A DNA stretch of 39,679 nt from a virus: positions 1 through 39,679 of the IMG/VR virus record IMGVR_UViG_3300003631_000006, one strand, 5' to 3'. Below are positions 16,103 to 22,350 of the stretch, one piece after another. A model generated the notes under the pieces. The model was not told where the DNA came from. It searched no databases and saw only the letters and a program-made list of their open reading frames with translations. A program made the position numbers and the translations under genes. Every line of letters starts with the position of its first letter. The first letter of the stretch is position 1.

Positions 16103-16432
16103 CTAACTTTGCTCAAGAAAAGACTGGCCGATCACATCCCACTCCGGCGCAAAATGATCCTCAGCACGCTCCAACTGCTGCCCGGCCTTGTACAAGTCAC
16201 CGCGAGTGCTTTTAACCTCGACGTAAAGCGCCAACTCGCGGTCATAGTTCACAGCCAACACGTCAAACTCGCCTTTCATACGGCCTTTATCGCCGCTTGG
16301 CTCCTCGTAAGGCAGATCCTGCTCTGCATAGTATTCTTCCTCGGTAAACACGTCATCCCACACACCGGCGTCCAGCGAATTTTCAAGCGCTAAACGTTTC
16401 TTCGTAACACCGCGGCTATGCGCATCACTCAT
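16103..16432 (-). CDS. PD-(D/E)XK nuclease-like protein
   Basis: This 109-residue protein has the core E55-F-D57-V-L-A ... Y-V-E72-V-K74-S, matching the D-(E/D)-x-K signature of the restriction-endonuclease fold, followed by a helix (GDLYKAGQQLERAEDHF). An N-terminal helix carries ENSL. It resembles small archaeal-virus nucleases of the Hjc/VRR class. Its start overlaps the stop of 16429-16803 by ATGA, so it is the last gene of a four-gene reverse operon. Confidence 0.7.
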   Translation of the reverse strand: MSDAHSRGVTKKRLALENSLDAGVWDDVFTEEEYYAEQDLPYEEPSGDKGRMKGEFDVLAVNYDRELALYVEVKSTRGDLYKAGQQLERAEDHFAPEWDVIGQSFLEQS

Positions 16433-16803
16433 GCAGAATCACCATCCTCGTAGTATTCGCCGCTTTCAATCTTGCTTCTAGGCACATCATCAACCTTATC
16501 CAGCTTATGAAACTCCTTATGCACTGTGTGCGTAACCTCTGGCTTCTCACCTAACAACGCTTGCTTTGCGCGTTCCTTGGCTTCGTCCTCGCTAGTCGCC
16601 TTTAGCTTAACGGTCTTTTCGGCTGCAAGATGCTCAACCACTCGGAACTCAAAAACTTCTAAAGTCTCGTCGTCAACATCTTCAACCTCTTCTATGAAGG
16701 TTTCAGCTACTCTATGCGGCACATCTTTACTATCCGCGATATGTTGCCTAGCCGGTAAGCGCCTTTTAAACTTTTCGCCGTCGTGAGCAACATAATCAGT
16801 CAC
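16429..16803 (-). CDS. Hypothetical protein, acidic
   Basis: The 124-residue protein has a GTG start at 16803 that overlaps the end of the zinc microprotein gene (stop 16796-16798). The middle is a two-strand/helix unit (EVFEFRVVEHLAAEKTVKLKA, TSEDEAKERAKQALLG) and the ends are charged. It has no recognised family. It is co-transcribed with the nuclease downstream. Confidence 0.6.
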   Translation of the reverse strand: MTDYVAHDGEKFKRRLPARQHIADSKDVPHRVAETFIEEVEDVDDETLEVFEFRVVEHLAAEKTVKLKATSEDEAKERAKQALLGEKPEVTHTVHKEFHKLDKVDDVPRSKIESGEYYEDGDSA

Positions 16804-16924
16804 GAATCAGCACCTCTTGATTATCGGCCTTTACATCAACGCCCGCCAACGTACAATCGCAGCAGAACGCCTCACCCTCACTAAACGAGCAAAACCTTCC
16901 GCAGCAACGACACCTAGCCGTCAC
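16796..16924 (-). CDS. Zinc-finger microprotein, about 42 residues
   Basis: A GTG-started frame (16924, or GTG 16933 for 45 residues) encodes CRCCGRFC ... FCCDCTLAG, two cysteine pairs set for one zinc ion. It overlaps the gene before it by 11 bp and the gene after it by 8 bp, as expected for a coupled operon. It is below normal ORF length limits. Confidence 0.5.
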   Translation of the reverse strand: MTARCRCCGRFCSFSEGEAFCCDCTLAGVDVKADNQEVLIRD

Positions 16925-17009
16925 AGCGCTCACACCTGCATACAGGCTCGATCTCACCGGTTTCAGGACAAATCAAAGACGTATCGTTCGCAGTCGAATT
17001 CGCCGTCAT
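16914..17009 (-). CDS. 31-residue zinc-binding microprotein
   Basis: The ATG at 17009 lies about 25 bp after a reverse-strand GTATTTAAGG box. The product has LICPETGEIEPVCRCERCDG, four cysteines in the C-x9-C-x-C-x2-C order. It heads the reverse operon that ends with the PD-(D/E)XK nuclease. Confidence 0.5.
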   Translation of the reverse strand: MTANSTANDTSLICPETGEIEPVCRCERCDG

Positions 17010-17043
17010 AAACCATTATAAACAATCCAACCTTAAATACGTT
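17010..17043. promoter_or_regulatory. Compact divergent promoter pair
   Basis: Only 34 bp separate the divergent ATGs at 17009 (reverse) and 17044 (forward). The plus-strand box ATTATAAAC (about 17015-17023) is about 26 bp before 17044. The reverse-strand box ATTTAAGG (about 17031-17038) is about 25 bp before 17009. The two promoters therefore interlock, and transcription from one may exclude the other. Confidence 0.55.
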
Positions 17044-17439
17044 ATGGTCAACACCAGACGAAAAGGAAACAGGATCGAACGAAAATGCGAGAAACAACTA
17101 CAAAACCACGGCCTTCACACCGCCCGCATGCCACACACACGATACGGCGACAACGACCACTTCCAACTATACGACATAATAGCAATGAAACCCGAAGCCG
17201 CCTTTAAAATGGTGCAAGTCAAGAGCAACTCTCCGCCGAACCTTCAAAACTTCAAAAAGAAAGCGCTCGAAAAAACACCTTTAAAACACGCACAGATCGA
17301 AATATGGGTGCATCACGACCGAACAGGCTGGAAAATCCGGCGTTTAAACAGGGTAAACAAGGAATGGGACGTAATCATAGACGAAACCACGTCAAACTGC
17401 AAGATCGGAGAAAAAATAACAAAAGAAAAAACGGTTTAA
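17044..17439 (+). CDS. Hjc-like Holliday junction resolvase
   Basis: This 131-residue protein starts RRKGNRIERKCEKQL with E12, then D44 in QLYDIIAMKP and Q58-V-K60-S in MVQVKSN. This is the E ... D ... (E/Q)xK layout of archaeal Hjc resolvases, with Gln in place of the usual Glu. The length fits the family (about 120-140). It would resolve branched recombination or replication intermediates before packaging. Its last four bases overlap the convergent gene at 17436. Confidence 0.7.
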   Translation: MVNTRRKGNRIERKCEKQLQNHGLHTARMPHTRYGDNDHFQLYDIIAMKPEAAFKMVQVKSNSPPNLQNFKKKALEKTPLKHAQIEIWVHHDRTGWKIRRLNRVNKEWDVIIDETTSNCKIGEKITKEKTV

Positions 17440-17678
17440 AAGTTGTAGTCGTCGCCCGTCTTCTTCAACTGAATCACCTGCACAAAACTGTCATAACTAT
17501 CAACAGCTAATTCACGGAAATACTCCGCCTCATCGCTCTCGCCAGCACCATCCAAAACGCTGGCACGGCGCGCATAACGCTCAACCTCATCATACAAAGC
17601 CTCTACTTCATGTTCTAGATGTGGCATATCTGCTTCAAGCAGTGTCTCAACCTCTCCCCACTTCTCATCATCTACCAT
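17436..17678 (-). CDS. Small acidic helical protein
   Basis: The protein is 80 residues from ATG 17678 (MVDDEKWGEVETLLEADMPH), placed about 25 bp after a reverse-strand TTAAAAG box; longer starts run into the 17732 gene on the other strand and were rejected. It is highly helical and acidic. It ends tail-to-tail with the resolvase, the stop codons sharing four bases. Confidence 0.6.
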   Translation of the reverse strand: MVDDEKWGEVETLLEADMPHLEHEVEALYDEVERYARRASVLDGAGESDEAEYFRELAVDSYDSFVQVIQLKKTGDDYNF

Positions 17679-17700
17679 AAACAACTCTTTATGCAGCAAC

Positions 17701-17710
17701 ACTTTTAACT
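17701..17710. promoter_or_regulatory. Shared symmetric TATA core for divergent genes
   Basis: A single ACTTTTAACT core lies about 25 bp from both the reverse ATG at 17678 and the forward ATG at 17732. One near-symmetric box may serve both directions. Confidence 0.5.
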
Positions 17711-17731
17711 CTTGCCCCGTAATAAAGACGT

Positions 17732-18052
17732 ATGGACCTAGAAGAATACGTCCGGCGAGCAGCACAAAAATGCGACCAAAACCTAGAAGTACACTACAAC
17801 CTAGGTAGCGCTGCAGTAGAAACAGAAAGTGGCAACAAAATAGCTGACACAACACTGAAAACGCTTTTAAAACACAACCTTGCTGTAAGCGGTTTAAATT
17901 CAACACTTACGTCTAAAATTTACGTCAAACCAATAAACCAAGAAAAGCGCAACGTAACAACGACATGCGACTGTTGCGGACAAAAAACAACAGGGGAGAA
18001 ACTAGAAACCCGGCCAGCGGCTGTAGACAAAGTGGCTCGCGATGTCGCTTAA
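17732..18052 (+). CDS. Small protein with CDCCGQK zinc knuckle
   Basis: The 106-residue protein has a helical N-terminus (MDLEEYVRRAAQKCDQN) and TTCDCCGQKTTGEKLETRPA near the C-terminus, a three-cysteine knuckle nearly identical to CECCGQK of the pentapeptide-repeat protein. It overlaps the next gene by 11 bp. Its function is unknown. Confidence 0.6.
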   Translation: MDLEEYVRRAAQKCDQNLEVHYNLGSAAVETESGNKIADTTLKTLLKHNLAVSGLNSTLTSKIYVKPINQEKRNVTTTCDCCGQKTTGEKLETRPAAVDKVARDVA

Positions 18053-18260
18053 ACCGCTCAGCCAAGACCACATCACCCAGATAGACTACAGCAACAAACC
18101 TAAAACACTCGGCATAACACTTGTGGAAGGAATCAACAATCTAACACATCCTGACGTTCAAAACTACGAACGCCGTTTAAACAAAGGCGGCTGGCAGTTC
18201 CACACGGCAGAAATCACGCGAAAAGGACGGCTCCGGATCGAGTACAGACCTATAAACTGA
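18042..18260 (+). CDS. Small protein, unknown
   Basis: This 72-residue protein overlaps the gene before it. It has mixed strand and helix content with a basic C-terminal half (NYERRLNKGGWQFHTAEITRKGRLRIEYRPIN). No family is recognised. The following 124 bp hold AT-rich promoter sequence for the 18385 gene. Confidence 0.55.
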   Translation: MSLKPLSQDHITQIDYSNKPKTLGITLVEGINNLTHPDVQNYERRLNKGGWQFHTAEITRKGRLRIEYRPIN

Positions 18261-18343
18261 AACCGGCTTTTAAATAACGCGTGTAAGCGAACCAAATATA
18301 TATTATATTTTCTTTATTCTCCCAGCAGTGGTATCGGCAAAGA

Positions 18344-18362
18344 GTATAAAAGGTTTGACCCA
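18344..18362 (+). promoter_or_regulatory. TATA plus TTTGACCCA element
   Basis: TATAAAA at about 18345-18351 is followed by TTTGACCCA (18354-18362), a near copy of the TTTGATCCC element at 6354, 20147 and 20911. The ATG is at 18385, about 37 bp from the box. Confidence 0.55.
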
Positions 18363-18384
18363 CAATTACGGATTAGACCGAACC

Positions 18385-18722
18385 ATGACACTACAAACAG
18401 AAAAAAATGGCAACGCAACCACCACAACCCGTTTACTCCAAAACTTGTCGACATAAAACAAGCAAACGGCAACATCGTTGAACTAGCAAAAAGCAGAAGA
18501 AAAGAATTTTACGGCATCGCGGTATGGACAAAGAAAAACAACAACTGCGAAGTATGCAAAGAATCAAGAGAACCGCACCCAAGATTCGAAGCACTAAGCC
18601 ACGATCTAGCGAAAAGTTTTCATGATGAAGATGAAGCGAGAACATACTTCAGAATGATACACAGCAAGGTTGCAGCATACGAAGAAATAGAAGACATTCT
18701 CGAAGAGATGGAAGAACAATGA
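18385..18722 (+). CDS. Frameshifted gene with CxxC motif (A7 run at 18401-18407)
   Basis: From ATG 18385 the frame stops after 23 codons. The frame one base back (-1) is open from the A7 run and encodes WQRNHHNPFTPKLVDIKQ ... CEVCKESREPHPRFEAL ... EDILEEMEEQ, ending at 18722 with ATGA overlap to the next gene. One extra A in the run gives a single 112-residue protein. The run contains A AAA AAT in frame, a valid slippery heptamer, so either an indel or a programmed -1 shift is possible. C-x2-C with a following His suggests metal binding. Confidence 0.55.
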
Positions 18723-18922
18723 AAGAAGTAAAAAACGGCAAACTAAGAAGCGGGAGAAAAGTGTACAGAGTAATAGCAGAACAAAAACGAGAAAACTACA
18801 AACCCGAAACCTGCAGGCTAACATACCAAAGCGGAAGACACGCATTCGAAAACAGGACAGGAGAAACACCGCCACAGCCAGAATTCGAAGGAGTATACGA
18901 AAAAGAAGAGGTAAAAACATGA
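18719..18922 (+). CDS. Small basic protein, unknown
   Basis: This 67-residue basic protein (MKEVKNGKLRSGRKVYRVIA) is coupled by ATGA overlaps to the genes on both sides. The content (strand, then RKVYRVIAEQKRENYKPETC) could fit nucleic-acid binding, but no family is recognised. Confidence 0.55.
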   Translation: MKEVKNGKLRSGRKVYRVIAEQKRENYKPETCRLTYQSGRHAFENRTGETPPQPEFEGVYEKEEVKT

Positions 18923-19158
18923 GCCACACATACCCTGAACACGCACCAGCCGGAAAAGAAGACCAAACCCACAGCAAAAAACCCGGTTCCCAACCATGCA
19001 ACCACCAGCCAGACGGCATGGAACTAGATGTGCACGGAGACAACCGCATCACAGCACTATGCGAGAACTGCGGCCGCGAACTAATCGCTGAAGAAATCGA
19101 CCAGCACGCCATGCATCAAAACGGAGAACTAGCCATCACCACGTGGAGAGAAGCATAA
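18919..19158 (+). CDS. Small zinc-binding protein
   Basis: This 79-residue, His- and Cys-rich protein has CNHQPDGMELDVHGDN then LCENCGRELIAEEIDQHAMH. The C-x-H ... C-x2-C ... H arrangement suggests one zinc site. It is coupled by ATGA overlap to the 18719 gene. Its function is unknown. Confidence 0.6.
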   Translation: MSHTYPEHAPAGKEDQTHSKKPGSQPCNHQPDGMELDVHGDNRITALCENCGRELIAEEIDQHAMHQNGELAITTWREA

Positions 19159-19159
19159 C

Positions 19160-19450
19160 ATGGATAACCGGATTAACCACGACATAGTGAAAGCAGTCGC
19201 GAAACAATACCAAGCAATCCTTATGCAAGCACTGCCAGAGCCAGCAACACAAGCCAAGTTTGAGAAAACCAGCGAGGACATGATCAACATAGAGATCTGC
19301 ACAATGACAGGAACAATCAGTCAAACGCACAGAGTTAAGAGAATCGAGCAAGAAATCATGGAAGAAGTAGAATCATCAGAGAAACCGGAGCTAGAAAACA
19401 CTGAGGAATTGCCGGACGCGGACAGTGTAAAAGAAAAAGTGCTAGGGTAA
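19160..19450 (+). CDS. Hypothetical acidic protein
   Basis: The 96-residue protein starts 2 bp after the preceding stop. It has a helical N-terminus (HDIVKAVAKQYQAILMQAL) and an acidic C-terminal tail (EEVESSEKPELENTEELPD). It is the last gene of the 18385-19450 operon and is followed by a long T-run terminator. Confidence 0.55.
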   Translation: MDNRINHDIVKAVAKQYQAILMQALPEPATQAKFEKTSEDMINIEICTMTGTISQTHRVKRIEQEIMEEVESSEKPELENTEELPDADSVKEKVLG

Positions 19451-19468
19451 AAAGAGGATCGGCCCCGT

Positions 19469-19490
19469 CTTTCTTTCTTTTTTTTTTTTT
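19469..19490 (+). terminator. T-rich terminator
   Basis: A pyrimidine run (CTTTCTTTC followed by 11 or more T) directly follows the 19160 gene, in the form that ends archaeal transcripts without a hairpin. Confidence 0.65.
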
Positions 19491-19698
19491 AATCAAATCT
19501 CGGATCGTAACCTGAACCGGTTAAAAGCTGAGTTAAAGCAAAGTTCAGGACTTCATCGGTGCTGATTGTATTGTTGCCGGCCCTGAAATCTCTTGTTTGA
19601 AGATCGCCTTCCAATTCTTCTCTTACGTAGGTTTTCGCCGCTTTTAAAAGCTTCTCGGTTTCGTCCGTCAACCCTACTCTTCTACTGTAATCGGTCAT
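19489..19698 (-). CDS. Small candidate DNA-binding regulator
   Basis: The protein is 69 residues from ATG 19698 (MTDYSRRVGLTDETEKLLKA); a GTG at 19704 adds two. The ATG lies about 30 bp after a reverse-strand CTTTATAAGG box. The C-terminal half (NTISTDEVLNFALTQLL) resembles the helical part of small ribbon-helix-helix regulators, but the strand is not obvious. The TAATGTACATTA palindromes begin right behind its TATA box, so it may regulate itself through them. This is inference. Confidence 0.5.
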   Translation of the reverse strand: MTDYSRRVGLTDETEKLLKAAKTYVREELEGDLQTRDFRAGNNTISTDEVLNFALTQLLTGSGYDPRFD

Positions 19699-19732
19699 AC
19701 ACACCTAACAATGGCGAAAACAAACCTTATAA

Positions 19733-19812
19733 AGCTAATGTACATTAGCTAATGTACAATAGGGGGGGTAATGTACATTAGCTAATGTACAATAGGGGGG
19801 TAATGTACATTA
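19733..19812. repeat. 33-bp operator/iteron-like repeats with TAATGTACATTA palindromes
   Basis: The perfect palindrome TAATGTACATTA occurs at 19736-19747, 19769-19780 and 19801-19812, spaced 33 and 32 bp. Each of the first two is followed by a half site (TAATGTACAAT) and a run of seven or six G. The first copy sits inside a longer palindrome (AGCTAATGTACATTAGCT). The array is behind the reverse promoter of 19489-19698. It could be repressor sites or origin iterons. Confidence 0.8.
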
Positions 19813-20146
19813 CACCCCTCCCCCCTTTATAAAACCAGAAACATCCTTTATAAACAAAAACCCTAAACTCTTGAAGTAAAGACACACACCCCCGCCAACA
19901 CCCCAAAACACAAAACAAACACCCAAAACCAACGCACAACAACCAACAAGCAAGAAAAGTAGTGTGTTAGCAATCGTAATACATTGTATTACGTTTTTTG
20001 TTATATATTATCCCTTTGTGTTTCTTTAAAGAGTTGGTGTTCTTTATAAAGGGGTTTGTTGTGTGTGCTGTTTTTCTGCTTGTTAGCTCTTGGCTGGCTG
20101 AGTGGGGCTATAGGGTTTAGCACAGTGGGGGGAAGGGTATTTAAGG
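19813..20146. other. Control region with strand-composition switch; candidate replication origin
   Basis: No gene is seen here. From about 19865 to 19965 the plus strand is almost only A and C (runs such as AACACCCCAAAACAC). From about 19995 to 20135 it is rich in G and T. Between them lies the perfect inverted repeat CGTAATACA-T-TGTATTACG (19975-19993). Outward, similar CCTTTATAAA...AACTCTT blocks occur on opposite strands (about 19854-19875, and reverse-complemented at about 20023-20052), an imperfect large inverted repeat that includes TATA boxes. An origin, a lysis/persistence-type switch or a noncoding transcript are all possible. Confidence 0.5.
19975..19993. promoter_or_regulatory. Perfect palindrome CGTAATACA-T-TGTATTACG
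   Basis: This is an inverted repeat with 9-bp arms and one central base. Near copies (GTAATATGATGTATTAC) stand 5' of the promoters at 20870-20886 and 21551-21567, so one DNA-binding protein probably recognises all three. Confidence 0.7.
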
Positions 20147-20181
20147 TTTGATCCCTGATTAATGGTTAAGAGGTTGACACC
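20147..20181 (+). promoter_or_regulatory. Conserved promoter/leader block, copy 1
   Basis: A TATTTAAGG box is followed by TTTGATCCC (20147-20155) and a leader ending in AAGAGGTTGACACC before ATG 20182. Thirty-three bases (20148-20180) are identical to 20912-20944. GAGGT is a ribosome site about 7 nt before the ATG, so unlike most promoters here this one gives a leadered mRNA. Confidence 0.75.
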
Positions 20182-20766
20182 ATGACAAAAAACATTAAAG
20201 CTTATGAATTCGAAGAACTAGATGACGAAACCCGGGAAAAAATCGTTCAACGAGAAATTGACCGCCGCCGAAAACACGGAGACCCGTCACTACCTGACTT
20301 CTTGAAGCAAACACTCAAGCGGGAAATAGAAAACCACGATTTCTTAGAGCAAGGGGATTATGGCAGCGACCTAGAACTGTACTACAGTCTAGGATACAGC
20401 CAAGGAGATGGAGCAAGTTTTGAAGGCTCACTGGAATTCACCGACGAAGAAAACCAGATGTGGTATGTCACAATCAAGCGGAAAGGGCACTATTACCATA
20501 AAAACACTATGAAAGTTTCGACGGTAGAAGCGGCAGCGGAGACAGAAGAGCACTACAATTTCGAAGATATGACACGTCAAGAGATCGTCGAACTAGAACA
20601 AGAAGTAGGAGCGGTGGCGCTTGATGTGGCTAGAGGAATTGCTGACGACATCAAGGAACTAGGTTATGATGCGATTGACGAATATGAGAGCGAGGAGAGA
20701 GCGAGGCAGTACATCAAGGAATTCAAAGACTGTTTGTATTTAGAGGATGGAACGGAGGTGTGTTAG
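20182..20766 (+). CDS. Phage-type protein of the YEFEEL/GYSQGDGASFEG family, unknown function
   Basis: This 194-residue protein has an N-terminus (IKAYEFEELDDETREKIVQR) and centre (LGYSQGDGASFEGSLEF) that recall a widespread tailed-phage protein family (YEFDEL...A...A; GYSQGDGA.F.G). Its function is not established. It is the first of three consecutive gene units carrying copies of the same promoter-leader, downstream of the operator region, and so is probably expressed early or under the same repressor. Confidence 0.65.
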   Translation: MTKNIKAYEFEELDDETREKIVQREIDRRRKHGDPSLPDFLKQTLKREIENHDFLEQGDYGSDLELYYSLGYSQGDGASFEGSLEFTDEENQMWYVTIKRKGHYYHKNTMKVSTVEAAAETEEHYNFEDMTRQEIVELEQEVGAVALDVARGIADDIKELGYDAIDEYESEERARQYIKEFKDCLYLEDGTEVC

Positions 20767-20839
20767 GATGATGGAGAATGAAGACTTAGCCTTTTTTAAT
20801 CTTTTTCATTCTAGCTACGACATAGAGGTTGATTAGGGT

Positions 20840-20878
20840 ATGAGATCTTATTTTGTGGGCTCGGTAACTGTAATATGA
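20840..20878 (+). pseudogene. Deletion remnant of the 21425-21559 microgene
   Basis: The 12-codon frame MRSYFVGSVTVI matches the first seven and last codons of the 44-residue ORF at 21425. The missing part lies between CGGTGAAT copies present in the longer version, so recombination between those short direct repeats explains the loss. Confidence 0.45.
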
Positions 20879-20946
20879 TGTATTACGATTTAGTCGGAAG
20901 GTATATAAGGCTTGATCCCTGATTAATGGTTAAGAGGTTGACACTC
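20870..20946 (+). promoter_or_regulatory. Operator plus promoter/leader block, copy 2
   Basis: GTAATATGATGTATTAC (20870-20886), then GTATATAAGG (20901-20910), CTTGATCCC (20911-20919) and the AAGAGGTTGACAC leader precede ATG 20947. The operator half-sites keep six of eight positions of the palindrome at 19975. Confidence 0.7.
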
Positions 20947-21387
20947 ATGACAGAAAAAGAAAACGTACAAAACGAAACTAGAAACATCAAAATCTCATAC
21001 AAAGAATACCCGTCCGGACTCTACGGCCACGACTTCGATCTCACCACTATACAGGACGATGGCCGGCAAAAGTTCAAGGACTTCTTGCAGCGTCACGGAC
21101 TTTCAGAGTATCAGAGAACTCATTACCAGTACGTATGGCATAACCCGGAGAAAACAAAGTTCTTGGCCACCTCAAACAACCCAATCACGGGAGAATACCG
21201 ACAAGATGACGCTAGAAAGGGGGAAATCGGTTACGCCAGCTATATGAGTATCGAGGCCGCCGACCCACAAATCTTAGCTCTCATGGTTCTGGACATGCTG
21301 AAAACAGCTCGGCATGTCAAAGATCACGGCCACGGATTTACAAATCTGAATGGAAAGGCTATCGAGGAGTTAGGGCTACAGGATTGA
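20947..21387 (+). CDS. Hypothetical protein, second gene of the repeated-promoter cluster
   Basis: The protein is 146 residues from ATG 20947 (MTEKENVQNETRNIKISYKE), which carries the same start context (GACACTC-ATG-ACA) as its neighbours; the upstream in-frame start at 20926 is inside the leader. The sequence is mixed (SGLYGHDFDLTTIQDDG, HHY-type aromatic stretches, ILALMVLDMLKTARHV). It has no recognised family. It is followed by a hairpin terminator. Confidence 0.6.
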   Translation: MTEKENVQNETRNIKISYKEYPSGLYGHDFDLTTIQDDGRQKFKDFLQRHGLSEYQRTHYQYVWHNPEKTKFLATSNNPITGEYRQDDARKGEIGYASYMSIEAADPQILALMVLDMLKTARHVKDHGHGFTNLNGKAIEELGLQD

Positions 21388-21397
21388 GGCCTGTAGC
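21375..21397 (+). terminator. Hairpin terminator
   Basis: GCTACAGG (21375-21382) and CCTGTAGC (21390-21397) form an 8-bp stem with a 7-nt loop, followed by TCTTTCTTTCTT. The stem overlaps the stop codon of the 20947 gene. Confidence 0.65.
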
Positions 21398-21424
21398 TCT
21401 TTCTTTCTTATGGTGGAGTAGAGT

Positions 21425-21559
21425 ATGAGATCTTATTTTGTGGGTCCGGTGAATCATGCTGATCCCGGTATTTCGGATAATTGGTTGGCTTTCCAGCGTC
21501 AAGAATTACAGGCTTGTTTGTTACGGTATGGTAGTGACTGCTCGGTGAATGTAATATGA
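21425..21559 (+). CDS. 44-residue ORF, unknown
   Basis: ATG 21425 opens MRSYFVGPVNHADPGISD ... SDCSVNVI, ending within the operator of the next promoter. A deleted copy of the same frame is at 20840-20878, also just before an operator-promoter block, so ORF and promoter seem to have been duplicated as one unit. Coding status is uncertain. Confidence 0.4.
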   Translation: MRSYFVGPVNHADPGISDNWLAFQRQELQACLLRYGSDCSVNVI

Positions 21560-21626
21560 TGTATTACGATTTAGTCGGAAAGTATATAAAGCCTGAAATC
21601 ATAATTAAAGGTAAGAGGTTGACACC
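21551..21626 (+). promoter_or_regulatory. Operator plus promoter/leader block, copy 3
   Basis: GTAATATGATGTATTAC (21551-21567) is identical to the copy at 20870. It is followed by TAGTCGGAA, GTATATAAAG and the AAGAGGTTGACACC leader before ATG 21627. The TTGATCCC element is replaced here by CTGAAATC. Confidence 0.7.
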
Positions 21627-21775
21627 ATGACACAAAACAAAGACCCAGCAGTCAAAGAAGAACAAATACTCAGGCAAAACCTAGGCCTCAGAAAAGACAT
21701 CAACCAGAAGATCAACCAATAAACCAGCGACAAGCAGCAAGAGACGACTGGAAAGGAGACCTAGAAAAACAATAA
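21627..21775 (+). CDS. Small helical protein, probably frameshifted
   Basis: From ATG 21627 the frame gives 31 residues (MTQNKDPAVKEEQILRQN ... DINQKINQ) and stops at 21722. The -1 frame continues naturally as QRQAARDDWKGDLEKQ to the stop at 21773-21775. One missing base near 21715-21722 would join them into a protein of about 49 residues. Either the gene is broken or the consensus has an error. Upstream control is the third copy of the shared promoter. Confidence 0.4.
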
Positions 21776-21853
21776 CCCTTCTCTCTTCTTTCTCTTCTTT
21801 GTTACCACCCCCCAGTAGCTTCAGATCGTAATTTGATATATAGAAGCAGACCC

Positions 21854-21910
21854 GTCCAGTATTTTTGCAGCATTTTTCCAGTAATGCCGCTCTGTCCAGT
21901 ATTTTTACAG
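21854..21910. repeat. Direct repeat GTCCAGTATTTTTRCAG, two copies
   Basis: Copies at 21854-21870 and 21894-21910 differ by one base and are 40 bp apart, about four helical turns. They lie just upstream of the TTTTTAAGG box of the 21959 gene, a typical place for activator or repressor sites. Confidence 0.6.
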
Positions 21911-21958
21911 TGTTGGGGAAAGGTTTTTAAGGTTTGGGGCCGGTTTTTTTGTTACTGT

Positions 21959-22297
21959 ATGGTGAATAAGCGTTTTTCAGGCGAGTTGAAGCAACGGTTT
22001 AATGAACGCAGTGAGTTGGAAAGGTTCCGTGACCGGTTTTCAGAGGCTGAGCTACAAGGGTTTGTAGACAAGTATGCAGGTCTTTGGCGGCCGGCTTTTG
22101 AAAGGAATCATGGCAGGTTTGATGCCGGGGTTGATGGGTATCCTTTGCATCCGTGGAAGGTTTTAAAAAGGGAGAGGGAACGGTTTGCTGAGGAGGAGAA
22201 TGACGGCGACTGGCCGGAAATGCCGAAGAGGCATGCGCTCCGGGTTGTGAAGGAGGAGTTTGTTGAGAAGTGGCGTGCGGAAGCGTACAGCGATTAG
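21959..22297 (+). CDS. Hypothetical basic/aromatic protein
   Basis: The 112-residue protein starts at ATG 21959, about 35 bp after TTTTTAAGG; earlier in-frame codons lie upstream of this promoter. It is rich in Arg, Glu and Trp (FNERSELERFRDRFSEAELQ, GLWRPAFERNHGRF, ALRVVKEEFVEKWRAEAY). Codons turn from A/C-ending to G/T-ending at this gene. No family is recognised. It begins the block leading to the terminase genes. Confidence 0.55.
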   Translation: MVNKRFSGELKQRFNERSELERFRDRFSEAELQGFVDKYAGLWRPAFERNHGRFDAGVDGYPLHPWKVLKRERERFAEEENDGDWPEMPKRHALRVVKEEFVEKWRAEAYSD

Positions 22298-22350
22298 CGT
22301 TTAAAGGAACTGGCGAAAGCTTTTTAAAGGAGTTGCCCCAGTGTTTATTT

